A stretch of 64,000 nucleotides of DNA, from the NCBI RefSeq assembly GCF_000421825.1, contig NZ_ATXT01000014.1:1-64000 (forward strand). Reading direction: 5' to 3'. Each line of letters begins with the position of its first letter. Position 1 is the stretch's first letter. This document shows, in pieces, positions 52,820 to 59,604 of this stretch. The notes below the pieces were generated by a model. That model was not told the DNA's origin, searched no databases, and saw only the letters and a program-made list of their open reading frames with translations. This stretch comes from Humibacter albus DSM 18994 (GTDB taxonomy: Bacteria > Actinomycetota > Actinomycetes > Actinomycetales > Microbacteriaceae). A program made the translations under genes and the position numbers.

Positions 52820-53959
52820 TCAGCCCTTCGCGCGGCGGGGCACTCGCTTGCGCACGGGCGGCGGTGCGACTTCGTGCTGAGGCTTCAGCCGCACCTGCTG
52901 CGCCGTGCTCGAGTCGTCGAGGTCGGCGATCTCGGAGCGCGACTTGATGAAGTCGGAGAACGAGCGGTAGCCGAGTTGCTTCTCGCTGAACGACGGGTCC
53001 ATGCGCTTCATCTGCGACTTCACCACGGAGCTGTGCAGCCACTCGGAGTCGTCCTTCTCATGGCCGATGCGCAGGGCGCGGTCGAGCAGGCGCGTGGCGT
53101 CCTGCTGCGGGTCGCGTTCGGCGTCTTCGGCATCCTGGCTCTCGGCACGGGCGGCGCGCTGCGCGGCGGCCGATGTGGTGGATGCCTTCGTGCCGCGCTT
53201 GGCGGTTGTCTTCGGCTTGGTCTCGGTGGACTCCGTCTCGGTGGACTCCGTCTCGGTGGGCTCCGTCTCGGGCGCACGTTCCGAGTCGGTCTCCGCGGCT
53301 TCAGTGCCCTCGGCCGGCTTCGCCGTGGCCTTCTTGCCCTTGGGCGACCGCGTCTTCTTGGGCTCAGCGGGCGGCGGTAAGGGCTTCTCGATGCCGGGCA
53401 GCGCGTCGTAGCTGTAGAACTCGTCGCACGCGGCGGCGAGTGTGCGGCTCGTCGAGCCCGCCACGCCGATGCCGACCACGTAACGGCCGAGCCGTTTGCA
53501 GCGCTGGGCGAGCGGCACGTAGTCGCTGTCGCCGGCCACGATGATGACGTGCGTCAGATCGGGCAGGCGGAACATGTCCTCGACCGCGTCGACGGCCAGG
53601 CGGATGTCCGCGCCGTTCTTCGCGTACGCCGCCGCCGGAAACAGCTGCACGAGGTCGACGGCGCGGCCGACGAGTTGGTGGCGGTACTCCGCGTTCACCG
53701 GTGCTGACCAGTCCGCGTACGCGCGGGTGAGCACGAGTGTGCCGAACGACGCCGAGAAGTCGATGACCGCTCCCACGTCGACGGTGGCGGCATCGAGGCG
53801 ATCGGTCGTGACGGCATCCGCTCCGGTCTCGTCCGGATCGAACTGACGCACCCGGTCGCGCTGGAACGAGTTGCGCCCGTTCACCTGGTCGTAGCGGGAG
53901 ATGACGATGTTGTCGAAGTCGATGTAGACGGCCACACGGCTGTCGGTGGTGTCGGGCAT
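52820..53959 (-). CDS. NYN-domain putative ribonuclease with C-terminal LOTUS/OST-HTH domain
   Basis: The 379-residue product has an N-terminal NYN (PIN-like) nuclease domain: SRVAVYIDFDNIVISRYD with the Asp pair, LTRAYADWSAPVNAEYR, NGADIRLAVDAVEDM and HVIIVAGDSDYVPLAQRCK with GDSD. The middle is a 90-residue low-complexity Thr/Glu/Lys linker, including a 15-bp repeat. The C-terminal ~90 residues (EWLHSSVVKSQMKRMDPSF, then SEKQLGYRSFSDFIKSRS) resemble the OST-HTH/LOTUS RNA-binding fold. NYN-LOTUS fusions are thought to cleave structured RNA; no bacterial function is firmly assigned. It is convergent with ridA. Confidence 0.83.
   Translation of the reverse strand: MPDTTDSRVAVYIDFDNIVISRYDQVNGRNSFQRDRVRQFDPDETGADAVTTDRLDAATVDVGAVIDFSASFGTLVLTRAYADWSAPVNAEYRHQLVGRAVDLVQLFPAAAYAKNGADIRLAVDAVEDMFRLPDLTHVIIVAGDSDYVPLAQRCKRLGRYVVGIGVAGSTSRTLAAACDEFYSYDALPGIEKPLPPPAEPKKTRSPKGKKATAKPAEGTEAAETDSERAPETEPTETESTETESTETKPKTTAKRGTKASTTSAAAQRAARAESQDAEDAERDPQQDATRLLDRALRIGHEKDDSEWLHSSVVKSQMKRMDPSFSEKQLGYRSFSDFIKSRSEIADLDDSSTAQQVRLKPQHEVAPPPVRKRVPRRAKG
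53220..53271. repeat. 15-bp coding repeat in the NYN-protein linker
   Basis: GTCTCGGTGGACTCC is present at 53220-53234 and 53235-53249, with one change at 53250-53264 and a partial copy after. On the minus strand it encodes Glu-Ser/Pro-Thr-Glu-Thr repeats in the disordered linker. Confidence 0.8.
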
Positions 53960-54108
53960 GGAGTCCTTTCGCCGCGGACGTCCGGCGCGGTGCACGGGCA
54001 GACGGGATGCTTCGAGCGTAGCCGCGAGCGAGGCGACTCGGGAGGGGGATCGGCGGCGTCAGGCGTGCGCGCCGGGCGACGACCTCGGTGACGATACATC
54101 GCCCCGTT

Positions 54109-55038
54109 TCACCCGGGCACGATGTCGGAGACCATGATCCGGTCCAGCGTGCTCCTGCCGAGTGCGCTCATGGCCGGGTTGCTCTCGCGGTAATACCAGA
54201 CGAGCCCCAGCGCCTGCTCGAACGCCCAGGCCGCGCCACGGGCCCAGGTGAGGTCGTCTGGGAAAGGCTGGACGGCATGCCGCAGCATCGTGCGAACCGG
54301 CTCGTCGAAGACGTGCCAGGCCACGACCAGGTCGAGTGCCGGGTCGGCGGGGCCGAAGCCACCGGAGTCGAGCACGCCGGCGAGGTGACCGTCTACGACG
54401 AGCAGGTTGGCCGGAACAAGGTCCTTGTGCGACATGACGTCGGGGGCGCGGCGCGGGAGGTCGCGCAAGACGGCCCACGCCGCGGCGAGCCGGGGCACGT
54501 CGAGCAGGTCGGAGCTCTCGTCGAGGCAGAGGCGCATCCACTCGTCATGGTCGGGTAGGCTGCCGCCTCGCCCGAGCCCGGAGAACATGCGGCCACGCGT
54601 CGGGGCCGCCCGCAACTCCGTGAGGAGAGCGGCGATTTCGAGGGCGAAGTCTCGGGATGCCTTCAGCCCCGTGGGCGTCGCCGGCTCGCCGTCCAACCAG
54701 GTGGTGACCGACCACGGCCCCGGGTAGCCGCGGCCGGGTCTGCCGACGGCCATGGTGAGAGATGCAGGGACGTGCGTAGTGTCGGCGAGTTCGCGCGCGG
54801 CGGTCGCCTCTGTCTCGATGACCGCGGCGGTCGCATCCGGATCGTCGACGACGAGCGGGAACCGGGCGACGTGCTCTTCGCCGACACGGAAGATCGCGTT
54901 CACGGTGCCCGAGCCCGCGACCGGCACGACGGGCTCGCGCGCCCACCGGGGGAACTGATCGCGGAGCAGGGCGTGAACCGTTGACGCGTCGACTCTCAGC
55001 TGCCCCGCGTGCAGGGCGCCGACGGCACGCCCGGTCAC
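54109..55038 (-). CDS. Aminoglycoside phosphotransferase-family kinase
   Basis: This is a protein of about 309 residues with the APH fold: GSGTVNAIFRVGEEHVARFP at the nucleotide-binding lobe, VTTWLDGEPAT hinge, catalytic loop VMSHKDLVPANLLV (H-x-D-L-x-x-x-N) and metal-binding DSGGFGPADPALDL. The canonical HGD is HKD here. The start is uncertain; GTG 55038 gives a natural family N-terminus just before ALHAGQLRVDASTVHALLRD, whereas the frame is open back to 55395. Members phosphorylate antibiotics, sugars or other small alcohols, and resistance should not be assumed. Confidence 0.8.
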   Translation of the reverse strand: MTGRAVGALHAGQLRVDASTVHALLRDQFPRWAREPVVPVAGSGTVNAIFRVGEEHVARFPLVVDDPDATAAVIETEATAARELADTTHVPASLTMAVGRPGRGYPGPWSVTTWLDGEPATPTGLKASRDFALEIAALLTELRAAPTRGRMFSGLGRGGSLPDHDEWMRLCLDESSDLLDVPRLAAAWAVLRDLPRRAPDVMSHKDLVPANLLVVDGHLAGVLDSGGFGPADPALDLVVAWHVFDEPVRTMLRHAVQPFPDDLTWARGAAWAFEQALGLVWYYRESNPAMSALGRSTLDRIMVSDIVPG

Positions 55039-55175
55039 GCCGGCACGAGGCTCAGCGTCGAGCCGTGTGAAGCCTCGTCGCCGATCGTCTGCAACTCCTG
55101 TCCACTCCACACCGAGGTCATGCGTCGAGGCTACGGAACGTGTCCCGGACGCGCACACTCTGCCAGTCTGATCGC

Positions 55176-55757
55176 ATGGCCCTTCTGCACCGTGCGACCC
55201 TGACCCCTCCGAAGCTCGAACTCGTCGCCGGCTGGCTGCCGTCGCAGCCGTTCGGGCGCGCCGTCGAAGCGGAGCACATCGAACGCATCGCCGCCTTCCG
55301 CTTCGACGATCCCGCAGGAGAGGTCGGGATCGAGACACTCCTCGTGGGTGCGGGCGATCGTGTTCTACAGATCCCGTTGACGTATCGGAACGCACCGCTC
55401 GACGGCGCCGAGCCGTGGCTCATCGGCACGATGGAGCACAGCGTGCTCGGCACCAGGTGGGTGTACGACGCCGTGGGCGACCCCGTCTATCTGGCCGAGC
55501 TCGTGCGGGTCATCGCCACCGGCGACGGCGAGGTCGAACAGCACTACGAGGAGAACGGGGTCCGGATCACGAAGGAACCCGATGCACGCGTGCACGGCAG
55601 CGGGCATCCCGGCGCGGATGTTCCCGCCGTGGGTGCCGTCGACGTGAGCGTGGTGCGGGTGGTGGGGGAGGCATCCGATGATGCCGGCGCGGCCACGCTC
55701 AGGGGGACATGGGAAGGGACCGTCGACGCCCTGCTGGCGACCGTGCGGACCCGCTGA
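55176..55757 (+). CDS. Maltokinase N-terminal cap-like domain protein
   Basis: The 193-residue protein starts MALLHRATLTPPKLELVAGW at ATG 55176, followed by LPSQPF, then FRFDDPAGEVGIETLLVG and EHSVLGTRWVYDAVGDPVYL. This is the pattern of the Mak_N_cap domain that forms the N-terminal lobe of actinobacterial maltokinases and also occurs as free-standing proteins next to trehalose/glucan genes. No kinase domain follows here. Upstream and divergent is an APH-fold kinase of the same superfamily as maltokinase, which may or may not be related. Function unknown. Confidence 0.75.
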   Translation: MALLHRATLTPPKLELVAGWLPSQPFGRAVEAEHIERIAAFRFDDPAGEVGIETLLVGAGDRVLQIPLTYRNAPLDGAEPWLIGTMEHSVLGTRWVYDAVGDPVYLAELVRVIATGDGEVEQHYEENGVRITKEPDARVHGSGHPGADVPAVGAVDVSVVRVVGEASDDAGAATLRGTWEGTVDALLATVRTR

Positions 55758-55864
55758 ACGCCAGGGAGCCTTCGCGCGCGGAATGGCACCGCCGCCGCAC
55801 GCGTTGCACCGCGGTGGCGCTCGAGAGCGAACGTCGCCACACGAACCAGGAAGGCTGTCGACGC

Positions 55865-56518
55865 ATGCGCATCGCGATCATCGGAGGAACCGGCTACACC
55901 GGAGGCAACATCGCCCGCGAGGCGGTGAAGCGCGGCTGGCAGGTGCGTTCGCTCTCGCGCCATGAGCCCGCCGATCCGGTCGACGGCGTCGAGTACGTCA
56001 CCGGCTCCTACGGCGACGCGGAGGATCTCGATCACTTCGCCGATGGTGCGGATGCGCTCGTCCTCGCCGTTCATGCCACGACCGATGACGGTGCGAGCGT
56101 GCTGCTGCCGCACCTGCAGACCATCGCCGATGCGGCCGAGAACGCCGGAGCGCGCCTGGGCATCGTGGGAGGCGCGGGCAGCTCGTTCGTCTCCGACGGC
56201 GGTCCGCGGCTGGTCGACACCCCGGAGTTCCTGGATGCCTGGAAACCGGAATCGCTCACGCACGCCAAAGTGCTCGAGTGGCTCGCGCAGAACCGTCCGG
56301 CCGGAAGCGGCCTGCACTGGTTCTATGTCAGCCCCGCGGCCCTGTACGGCAGCTACGCGCCCGGCGAGACGACCGGGAAGTACCGTACCGGCGGCGACAT
56401 CCTGGTCTCGAAGGACGACGGATCGTCCGAGATCTCGGGCACGGACTTCGCGCTGGCGTTCGCCGACGAGCTCGCCGATCCGAAGCACCAGAACCGCCGG
56501 TTCACGGTCGGGCACTGA
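55865..56518 (+). CDS. NAD(P)-binding oxidoreductase (NAD-dependent epimerase-like)
   Basis: This 217-residue Rossmann protein starts MRIAIIGGTGYTGGNIAREA with the GxxGxxG loop, and has GVEYVTGSYGDAEDLDHFAD and ADALVLAVHAT as in atypical SDR NAD(P)-binding proteins (YwnB/SDR_a5 kind). The end ISGTDFALAFADELADPKHQ is characteristic of that group. AGGAAGG lies before ATG 55865. The substrate is unknown; some relatives act on flavin or methylglyoxal-like substrates. Confidence 0.85.
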   Translation: MRIAIIGGTGYTGGNIAREAVKRGWQVRSLSRHEPADPVDGVEYVTGSYGDAEDLDHFADGADALVLAVHATTDDGASVLLPHLQTIADAAENAGARLGIVGGAGSSFVSDGGPRLVDTPEFLDAWKPESLTHAKVLEWLAQNRPAGSGLHWFYVSPAALYGSYAPGETTGKYRTGGDILVSKDDGSSEISGTDFALAFADELADPKHQNRRFTVGH

Positions 56519-56537
56519 GGCGGCGCCGGCGCCGGTC

Positions 56538-57161
56538 TCAGGAGCCGGCGAGCACCTCGAGTGCGAGTGTCGCCGCGATCACGAACATCGTGACCGCGAT
56601 CAGCACGTCGAGCACGCGCCAGGCGACCGGCGAGCGGAACACGGGACGCAGCATGCGCGCACCGAAGCCGAGCGCCGTGAACCAGAGGGCACTCGCCAGT
56701 GCGGCGCCGAGCGCGAACCACCATCGGCTCTCTCCGTAGCCGTTGCCGATCGTGCCCATCAGCACGACCGTGTCGAGGTAGACGTGCGGATTCAGCCACG
56801 TGAAGGCGAGGCACGCGGCGAGCGTCGCGCCGAGGCCCGCGGGGCCTGAGCCGGAAGCCGGATCGAGCTCTCCGGGATGCCACGCCCGTCTTGCCGCGAG
56901 CACGCCGTAGACGACGAGGAAGGCCACTCCCACCCAGCGCACGATCACGAGAAGCCAGGGCGCCGCGAGCACGAGCACGCCGACTCCCGCGATGCCCGCG
57001 AAGATGAGCAGGGCATCCGTGCCGGCGCACACGAGAACGATCGGCAGCACGTGCTCGCGGCGCAGGCCCTGGCGCAGCACGAACGCGTTCTGCGCGCCGA
57101 TCGCGACGATCAGCGAGAGGCTGAAGCCGAGTCCGGCGAAGACGGTGGCGAGGGGATGCAC
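56538..57161 (-). CDS. lysE: LysE/ArgO-family amino-acid exporter
   Basis: The 207-residue protein has five to six membrane helices. The LysE signature is seen at the N-terminus: FSLSLIVAIGAQNAFVLRQG, then LREHV-like loop RREHVLPIVLVCAGTDALLI. FTWLNPHVYLDTVVLMGTIG is the second conserved block (N-P-H-V-Y-L-D). It exports lysine and/or arginine. The gene is divergent from a LysG/ArgP-type LysR regulator, which is the classic arrangement. Confidence 0.92.
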   Translation of the reverse strand: MHPLATVFAGLGFSLSLIVAIGAQNAFVLRQGLRREHVLPIVLVCAGTDALLIFAGIAGVGVLVLAAPWLLVIVRWVGVAFLVVYGVLAARRAWHPGELDPASGSGPAGLGATLAACLAFTWLNPHVYLDTVVLMGTIGNGYGESRWWFALGAALASALWFTALGFGARMLRPVFRSPVAWRVLDVLIAVTMFVIAATLALEVLAGS

Positions 57162-57232
57162 GGAACGAGGCTAGGCATCCGCACTCGTGAAGTGAAGCTT
57201 CAGTTCCTTCACGACCATTAGCATTGCTGTTG

Positions 57233-58093
57233 ATGGACCTCGATCCGGCTCAGCTTCGCGCACTCGACGCGGCGGTGACCCATGGCACGTTGGATGCCGC
57301 CGCACGCGCCCTGCACGTGACTCCGTCGGCGGTGAGCCAGCGGGTCCGCGCGTTGGAGGCATCCCTCGGGCGCGTGCTGCTGGTGCGTTCGAAGCCCGTG
57401 ACGGTCACGGCCTCCGGCGCGGCGGTGCTGCGCGTGGCGCGGCAGATCGACGCGATCGCGGGGACGCTGTCGGCGGAACTCGAGCTCGAGGGTGCGCGGC
57501 GCACGATCTCTCTCGCGGTGAACGCGGACTCGCTCGCCACCTGGGTGCTGCCCGCACTCGCGGAGGTCGACGGCGTCGACTTCGAGTTCCACCGCGAAGA
57601 CCAGGAGCACACCACCTCGTATCTGCGTGACGGCACGGTGATGGCTGCGATCACGGCCGACGCGGCACCGGTGCAGGGCTGTACCGTCGAGCGGCTCTGC
57701 GTCGCGCGCTACCTGCCGTGCGCAGAACGAGACTTCGCGGAACGATGGTTCCCGCACGGCGTCACCAAGACGGCGCTGCGACGGGCGCCCGTCGTGGAGT
57801 TCGATCGCAAGGACGAGCTGCAGCGGCGCTACCTGACACGCAGGGGCGCGGGGGAGGCGACGCCGCCGCGGCACCAGGTGCCGGCATCCGCCGACTTCGT
57901 GGCCGCCATCCGACTCGGCTTCGGCTGGGGGATGGTGCCCACCTGGCAACGCGAGGACGCCGGCAGCGACGTCATCGTTCTCGACGAGCGCGGCATCGAC
58001 GTGCCGCTCTACTGGCAGCAGTGGAACCTGCGCAGCGCCGCCCTGGATCGCGTTCGCGAAGCGATCATGGCGGGGGCGGCGGCGCTGCGCTAG
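57233..58093 (+). CDS. lysG: LysR-family regulator LysG/ArgP
   Basis: The 286-residue LysR regulator has an N-terminal HTH LDPAQLRALDAAVTHGTLDA, then AARALHVTPSAVSQRVRALE, and SLGRVLLVRSKPVTVTASG typical of the ArgP/IciA/LysG branch. It activates the divergent lysE in response to lysine, arginine or histidine. ATG 57233 is favoured, TTG 57224 is in frame. No ribosome site lies upstream, which suggests a leaderless messenger. The shared gap contains TGAAGCTTCA, a small palindrome that may be its binding core. Confidence 0.9.
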   Translation: MDLDPAQLRALDAAVTHGTLDAAARALHVTPSAVSQRVRALEASLGRVLLVRSKPVTVTASGAAVLRVARQIDAIAGTLSAELELEGARRTISLAVNADSLATWVLPALAEVDGVDFEFHREDQEHTTSYLRDGTVMAAITADAAPVQGCTVERLCVARYLPCAERDFAERWFPHGVTKTALRRAPVVEFDRKDELQRRYLTRRGAGEATPPRHQVPASADFVAAIRLGFGWGMVPTWQREDAGSDVIVLDERGIDVPLYWQQWNLRSAALDRVREAIMAGAAALR

Positions 58094-58121
58094 GCCCTGT
58101 TGTGCTGTGCGGGCCTCGGGC

Positions 58122-58370
58122 TCAGCTCGCGACGCGGCCGATCGCCACTCGCCAGGTCTCGGGGCCCTCCTCGAGGTACTCCCAGCTGAACTGGCCAGCG
58201 TGCTCGGCCGCGAACTGGTAGTACAGCGGCTTCGGGTCGTGGTCGTTGACGAGCACGAAGCGCTCGCCGGCCGGCAGTGCGCCGTACGTCTCGAAGATGA
58301 GCGTATGGCGACGCGCCGGCTCCTCGGAGCGCACGTCGAGGATGGCGTCGGGGGAAGTCGAATCAGGCAC
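58122..58370 (-). CDS. DUF2249 domain protein
   Basis: The 82-residue protein starts at GTG 58370 after GAAAGGAAC and reads PDSTSPDAILDVRSEEPARR, HTLIFETYGALPAGERFVLV, NDHDPKPLYYQFAAEHAGQF and then SWEYLEEGPETWRVAIGRV. These are the DUF2249 hallmarks (L-D-V-R, N-D-H-D-P-x-P-L). DUF2249 proteins are regularly encoded with hemerythrin-like, NO-detoxification and nitrite-reduction genes; here the divergent neighbours are NnrS-like and NirK genes. Molecular role unknown. Confidence 0.88.
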   Translation of the reverse strand: MPDSTSPDAILDVRSEEPARRHTLIFETYGALPAGERFVLVNDHDPKPLYYQFAAEHAGQFSWEYLEEGPETWRVAIGRVAS

Positions 58371-58425
58371 GATGGGTTCCTTTCGCAGGCGGGAAGATGA
58401 CACGAACGTAGCACTCATTCGCGCA

Positions 58426-58451
58426 TAAAACGGAATAGAATGCGGTTTAAT
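58426..58451 (+). promoter_or_regulatory. Leaderless promoter / operator of the nitrite module
   Basis: TAGAAT at 58436-58441 is a good -10 and lies only eight bases before ATG 58450, so transcription should begin at or near the start codon. It is embedded in an imperfect inverted repeat, TAAAACGGAAT (58426-58436) facing AATGCGGTTTA (58439-58449), 8 of 11 positions matching. The right arm contains CGGTTTAAT, also present before the SufR-like gene at 15398-15406. Confidence 0.5.
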
Positions 58452-59604
58452 GACGGACACGAACAGCGCTCGCCGCCCGCCCGCTGCGGCTGCGCGAAGC
58501 CGGCCGGTTCTCGCGCGCGGCGGAGTGCGAGCACTGTTCCTCATCCCCGGTGGGCTGGCGATGCTCGCCGGCCTCGACGCCGCCCTCCTGCTGCTCGGGC
58601 TTCCGGCGCCGGTGACCACCGCGCGACTGCCCGTCGTGCACGGACCCTTGCTCGTGTTCGGCTTCATCGGCACCGTCATCGCCCTCGAACGCGCCGTCGC
58701 ACTGCGTCGCTGGTGGGCGATGGCGTCGCCGGCGTTCCTGGGAGTGGGAGGCATCCTGCTCATCACGCCGTTGCCGATCGTCGTGGGCCAGGCGTTCCTG
58801 GCCGCCGGGTGCGTGGGGCTGATCCTCATCTACGCCGGCATCTGGCGTCGACAGCAGATGCTCGCGTCGGCCGTGCAAGCGCTCGGGGCCTGGCTCGCCC
58901 TGGCCTCGACCATGCTCTGGATCGGCGGGCTGCCCGCCTCGTCGCTGGTGCCCGGCATGACGGGGTTCATCGTGCTCACCATCGCCGGCGAGCGCATCGA
59001 GCTGGCCCGCCTGGTGGCGATGAGCCGGCGCACCGAGGCCGTCGCCATCGCCGTGAGCATCACCCTCGGTCTCAGTGTGCTCGTCGCCATGCTCTGGCCG
59101 GCCGTCGGCTACCGGCTGTTCGGCGCCTGCCTGCTCGCGTTCGTCGCCTGGTTGCTCGTCTTCGACGTGGCCACGCGACTCGTCATCGGTGCCCGCCGCT
59201 TGCCGCGCTACGTCGCCGCCTGCCTGCTGGCGGGCTATGGCTGGCTCATCGTGGCCGGGCTGATCTGGCTGTTCGTCGGTCAGACGGTGGACGGTCCGTG
59301 GTACGACGGTGCCGTGCATGCGGTCTTCCTCGGGTTCACGGTGGGCATGATCATGGCGCACGCGCCCGTCATCCTGCCCGCTGTGCTGCGCCGACCTCTG
59401 CCGTACCGGCCGATGCTGGGCTGGCCCGTACTGCTGCTCAACCTGTCGCTCGTCGCACGCGTTCTCGTCGGCGACACGCAGAATCTGCCCGTCTGGGTGC
59501 AGATCGGCGGGGTCGCCGGTGTCGTGGCGCTGCTGCTGTTCGTGGTGCTCGCGGTGGCATCCTCGCTGATGGGGCCGCCGACACGGGAAAGGGTGGCGCG
59601 GTGA
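58450..59604 (+). CDS. NnrS-like multi-pass membrane protein
   Basis: The 384-residue protein has about 12 membrane helices. Conserved histidines sit in membrane contexts: ARLPVVHGPLLVFGFIGTVI and GAVHAVFLGFTVGMIMAHAPVILPAV. These resemble NnrS, a haem- and copper-containing protein that protects cells from nitrosative stress. The stop overlaps the GTG of the nitrite-reductase fusion by 4 bases. ATG 58450 lies right behind a -10 element, so the messenger is probably leaderless. Confidence 0.78.
   Translation: MTDTNSARRPPAAAARSRPVLARGGVRALFLIPGGLAMLAGLDAALLLLGLPAPVTTARLPVVHGPLLVFGFIGTVIALERAVALRRWWAMASPAFLGVGGILLITPLPIVVGQAFLAAGCVGLILIYAGIWRRQQMLASAVQALGAWLALASTMLWIGGLPASSLVPGMTGFIVLTIAGERIELARLVAMSRRTEAVAIAVSITLGLSVLVAMLWPAVGYRLFGACLLAFVAWLLVFDVATRLVIGARRLPRYVAACLLAGYGWLIVAGLIWLFVGQTVDGPWYDGAVHAVFLGFTVGMIMAHAPVILPAVLRRPLPYRPMLGWPVLLLNLSLVARVLVGDTQNLPVWVQIGGVAGVVALLLFVVLAVASSLMGPPTRERVAR

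Noticed and set aside
54109-55038. Antibiotic resistance gene
   Set aside because: The kinase fold is clear but the catalytic loop is HKD and sequence does not point to a known aminoglycoside enzyme; the superfamily is broad.
58440-59600. Apparent 1,268-residue extension of the nitrite-reductase fusion
   Set aside because: The first ~387 codons are the NnrS-like gene out of frame; the true GTG start at 59601 overlaps its stop.
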